A stretch of 22,753 nucleotides of DNA, from assembly GCA_036897625.1 (NCBI GenBank), contig JAYMTA010000963.1, positions 1 through 22,753 on the forward strand, written 5' to 3'. Positions within the stretch are counted from its first letter, which is position 1. Each line of letters begins with the position of its first letter. The notes beneath the pieces are model-generated. The model ran no database searches. It worked only from the letters and a program-made list of their open reading frames with translations, and was not told where the DNA came from. Source of the stretch: Pelargonium cotyledonis. Taxonomy: Eukaryota > Streptophyta > Magnoliopsida > Geraniales > Geraniaceae. A program made the translations under genes and the position numbers. Below are positions 20,585 to 22,753 of this stretch, one piece after another.

Positions 20585-20590
20585 TGGGCC
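20585..20590 (-). promoter_or_regulatory. site II motif (TGGGCC) upstream of RRP6-like
   Basis: TGGGCC on the plus strand, within the palindrome GGGCCC (20586-20591), about 110 bases upstream of the ATG. Site II elements (TGGGCY, bound by TCP factors) commonly pair with telo-boxes in ribosomal-protein and growth-linked plant genes. No TATA box is evident, as expected of a housekeeping promoter. Confidence 0.55.
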
Positions 20591-20641
20591 CTGCATTGAA
20601 GGGTTGTACTCTGTATTGTGTACCTTTCTTTTGGTTCGTGT

Positions 20642-20658
20642 GTCACGTGACATGCATG
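20642..20658 (-). promoter_or_regulatory. palindromic G-box joined to an RY element
   Basis: GTCACGTGAC (20642-20651), a perfect palindrome with a CACGTG core for bZIP/bHLH factors, shares its last C with CATGCATG (20651-20658), an RY element for B3 factors of the ABI3/FUS3 type. The pair is ~170 bases upstream of the RRP6-like ATG. Confidence 0.5.
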
Positions 20659-20775
20659 CCTATAGAAATGCATGAAAATGTAATAAATGTGATGGTTATT
20701 GTTTCTGATATTTATTGATCTGGAAAAGGCTACACATTGATAGAATAGTGGAAGTGGAGTTTACATTATTACATT

Positions 20776-20895
20776 CAACTTCTCTTCATTTAAGGTCAAA
20801 TTAATTTCTTATTAAGATTTGTGTACACCACATTGCCCACAAGATGGAAACTTCAATAGCAGCCACCAATTTATCAAATACATGAAGAGAAGTTG
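20776..20895. repeat. 14-bp perfect inverted repeat with 92-bp loop
   Basis: CAACTTCTCTTCAT (20776-20789) is the exact reverse complement of ATGAAGAGAAGTTG (20882-20895). The arms lie 300-420 bases upstream of the RRP6-like ATG. They could be the ends of a tiny foldback element, but no duplicated target is obvious. Confidence 0.6.
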
Positions 20896-21771
20896 ATAAT
20901 TATATCCAGCAATTATGCAATAATACATAACTAATTAATCATGTGAACATCATCTATGGAAGATTATATAGATGTTAACTACATTCTTGTCACTTAAAAC
21001 ACATGATTATTCTCAATTTTGTGAAGATGGTCTTATGCTAGTTTATTGATGAATATATTTTGACTCGGTTAAAGAGCGCAATAAATATCTTTATGGTTTT
21101 ATCCACGTGTTAAAGAATTTCTTAGAACATGTTCAGAGTACAAATGTTCATTTGAGATTCTGATTATTGATCTTTAACGTATATTCATCGTGTGCTAACA
21201 CATCGATAACAAAGACCCTAAATGTGTTCATGACATTATATCTATCAAAAGAGAATGTACTTAGAGTAACAAATGTTCATAAATGTGGGTCCCTCATTTT
21301 TACCGAAGAGATGAGTATTTATAATTATAAAAAGTCTATGTCATGGGTTGATGTGTGGTTAGTTGTTGGAAAGTTTGGTCTATTATGATGCTCACTTGCA
21401 ATTTAGGGCATGCTACTTCAAGGCGTCGAGTGAGTCTGTGAGTTCCAGTGTGCCCTCCGAACATTGCGGGGAGGATCTAAACCCCTAGAAACATATATCA
21501 CGTCGGGTTGTGTTATACTATTCAAGAAGGGCGAGATGTCTTGATGGTATTTTTGTGAAGCGGGAAGTCTTTGAGGTGACCTGACGAGACGAGGGCCTTG
21601 AGAGTGACTCGATGAGACAATTTGATCTCTCATTATGTTTTATGAGTGTGGTTCATGGGGCCTTAGAAGTGACTTAACTTTAGGTTCTTCAAAAAATCAC
21701 TTTATTAACTAATAACAATAGTTAATAACTTTAGATATGACAATCACTAATGTATGTAAGAAGTAGCATGT

Positions 21772-21890
21772 TTATATAGGAGTTAGATACAGAATGTTTT
21801 CTCTACTTTTCCTATGTAGGATTCTTACGCTTATATAGGAGTTACAAGTTCAATACTTTATTCCATGTTTTTAATGTAGGATTCTTACAC
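21772..21890 (+). repeat. ~60-bp tandem duplication
   Basis: Two units, 21772-21830 and 21831-21890, both start TTATATAGGAGTTA and end ATGTAGGATTCTTAC plus two bases. Their middles have diverged. An older tandem duplication. Confidence 0.75.
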
Positions 21891-22104
21891 CACTTTCAAA
21901 TTTTTATACACTACATATTCACATAATGATTTCTATATATTTTCTATGTGAAAATTATAAACGTTTGTATTTTATCATTTTTATATTATAATTAAACTAT
22001 TTTATCTTTACTTGAATTTAAACTTTTGATTTTTGTTTGATACATGTTTATATGTTGATGTTGTTATTTTATTAGAAAATTGCTAATTTATTTAAGAGAA
22101 AAGG

Positions 22105-22461
22105 ACCAATTTGGTACCTCAAAAATTTTCAAAAGACCAAATTGGTACTCAAACGAAAATATGGTCTAATTTCATATGTGAATTAAAATTTTAGAACCAA
22201 TTTAGTACATGAGTTAACTTTGTTAATTTTTCATCCATTATTTAAAATAAAAAATTTAAAAGTAGTCCTTAAATTATTTGTTTAGTCCATATTGATCTTT
22301 ATATTTCTATTTATTTTGATTAAAGTTTAATTTTTTAATAGATTACGGTTTAAAATTATTTTCTTAATCCATATTAATCTTTTTACTTTTATTTATTTCG
22401 ATTAAGGTTAAAAATTATTTTCTTAGTCCATATTGATCTTTGCACTTTTCGGTTAAAGTCT
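22105..22461. repeat. compound repeat block
   Basis: ACCAATTTGGTAC (22105-22117), ACCAAATTGGTAC (22136-22148) and ACCAATTTAGTAC (22196-22208) are related; the cores of the first two are reverse complements of each other. They are followed by about three imperfect tandem units (22271-22351, 22352-22409, 22410-22461) sharing AAATTATTTTCTTAGTCCAT and TTAATC/TTGATCTTT. Such sequence is common in decayed plant transposable elements; the family is unknown. Confidence 0.6.
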
Positions 22462-22664
22462 AAAATTATTTTATCATTTTTTATTATATTAATGACTCGC
22501 TTATATTTTATATATATGCTTGAGTTCATTTAAAAAAATATATAGAGAGAGATCATGAACCAGTTCTAAACTATACACGGTTCAATATGACACGGCAGAA
22601 TATATATGTAACCGAAAAGAATTAAATTGAAAGCGCAATTCGCATAAATGAGCGAATGAAGGCC

Positions 22665-22753
22665 TATAAATAGGGTCCTCCACCAAGAGGTAAACACACT
22701 TCATAATTCACTCTCAAACTCGAAAAGCACGTAAACGCTCTCAAGTGTTCTTC
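22665..22753 (+). promoter_or_regulatory. strong TATA box and start-proximal sequence at window end
   Basis: TATAAATAG at 22665-22673 is a near-ideal plant TATA box, followed about 25-35 bases on by a CA/CT-rich stretch (ACACACTTCATAATTCACTC) suited to transcription initiation. It points plus-strand, away from RRP6-like. It may be a gene promoter or the promoter in the LTR of a gypsy-type element, whose TATAAATAGGG-plus-CT-rich leaders look alike. The window ends before any coding sequence. Confidence 0.5.

Larger units (their letters stand above)
20659..22664. other. gene-free AT-rich intergenic DNA
   Basis: No gene is seen on either strand; the open frames at 21167-21388 and 21418-21633 have no recognisable content. 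It includes an inverted repeat, a 60-bp tandem duplication and a repeat block (listed separately). Bases ~21420-21640 are distinctly richer in G+C than their flanks and may be the remains of an insertion. Confidence 0.6.

Noticed and set aside
21167..21388. 73-codon plus-strand open frame upstream of RRP6-like
   Set aside because: No recognisable similarity and codons reflecting AT-rich sequence; probably chance.

Overview
The window is nuclear DNA from a flowering plant, most likely a eudicot. The evidence is two intron-rich genes with plant-type products, AT-rich intergenic DNA, plant promoter motifs (telo-box, site II, G-box, RY) and decayed plant retrotransposons (L1-type LINE, Ty1/copia, Ty3/gypsy). 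I cannot name the species. There are no bacterial, organellar or CRISPR features, and I recognised no tRNA or rRNA.

Left part (1-7986): a repeat graveyard. Bases 1-108 may be the tail of a gene that starts outside the window. An L1-type LINE derivative (1144-2812) is inserted between two perfect 18-bp target-site duplications; it keeps ORF1 (DUF4283 plus a CCHC knuckle, broken) and an A-rich tail but has no endonuclease/reverse transcriptase ORF2. After an AT-rich spacer holding two copies of a ~75-bp repeat comes a 5'-truncated, mutated Ty1/copia element (integrase, reverse transcriptase, RNase H, polypurine tract, one 705-bp 3' LTR; 3766-6824). The copia LTR ends directly against the RNase H/integrase remains of an older Ty3/gypsy element (6825-7750), so the copia sits in gypsy.

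Central and right part (7987-20475): two minus-strand housekeeping genes. Membrin (7987-10327, 4 exons, 224 aa) is a Golgi Qb-SNARE of ER-Golgi traffic. RRP6-like (10985-20475, 14 exons, 905 aa) is the 3'-5' exoribonuclease subunit of the nuclear exosome, with PMC2NT, intact DEDD-Y exonuclease and HRDC domains. All exon joins keep frame and the catalytic residues are present. The 657 bp between them hold the RRP6-like polyadenylation signal, a diverged repeat, and a membrin proximal promoter with an exact ER-stress-element pattern (CCAAT-N9-CCACG) fused to a UPRE-like CCACGTCATC.

Upstream of RRP6-like (20476-22753): a telo-box, a site II motif, a three-codon uORF and a palindromic G-box/RY pair, then about 2 kb of gene-free AT-rich DNA with an inverted repeat, a 60-bp tandem duplication and a repeat block. 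The window ends just after a strong plus-strand TATA box, the promoter of either a gene or an LTR outside the window.

The two genes are not functionally linked beyond sharing a strand. I found no convincing new biochemical system. The best leads are the ORF1-only LINE with intact target-site duplications and the unfolded-protein-response-like promoter of membrin.
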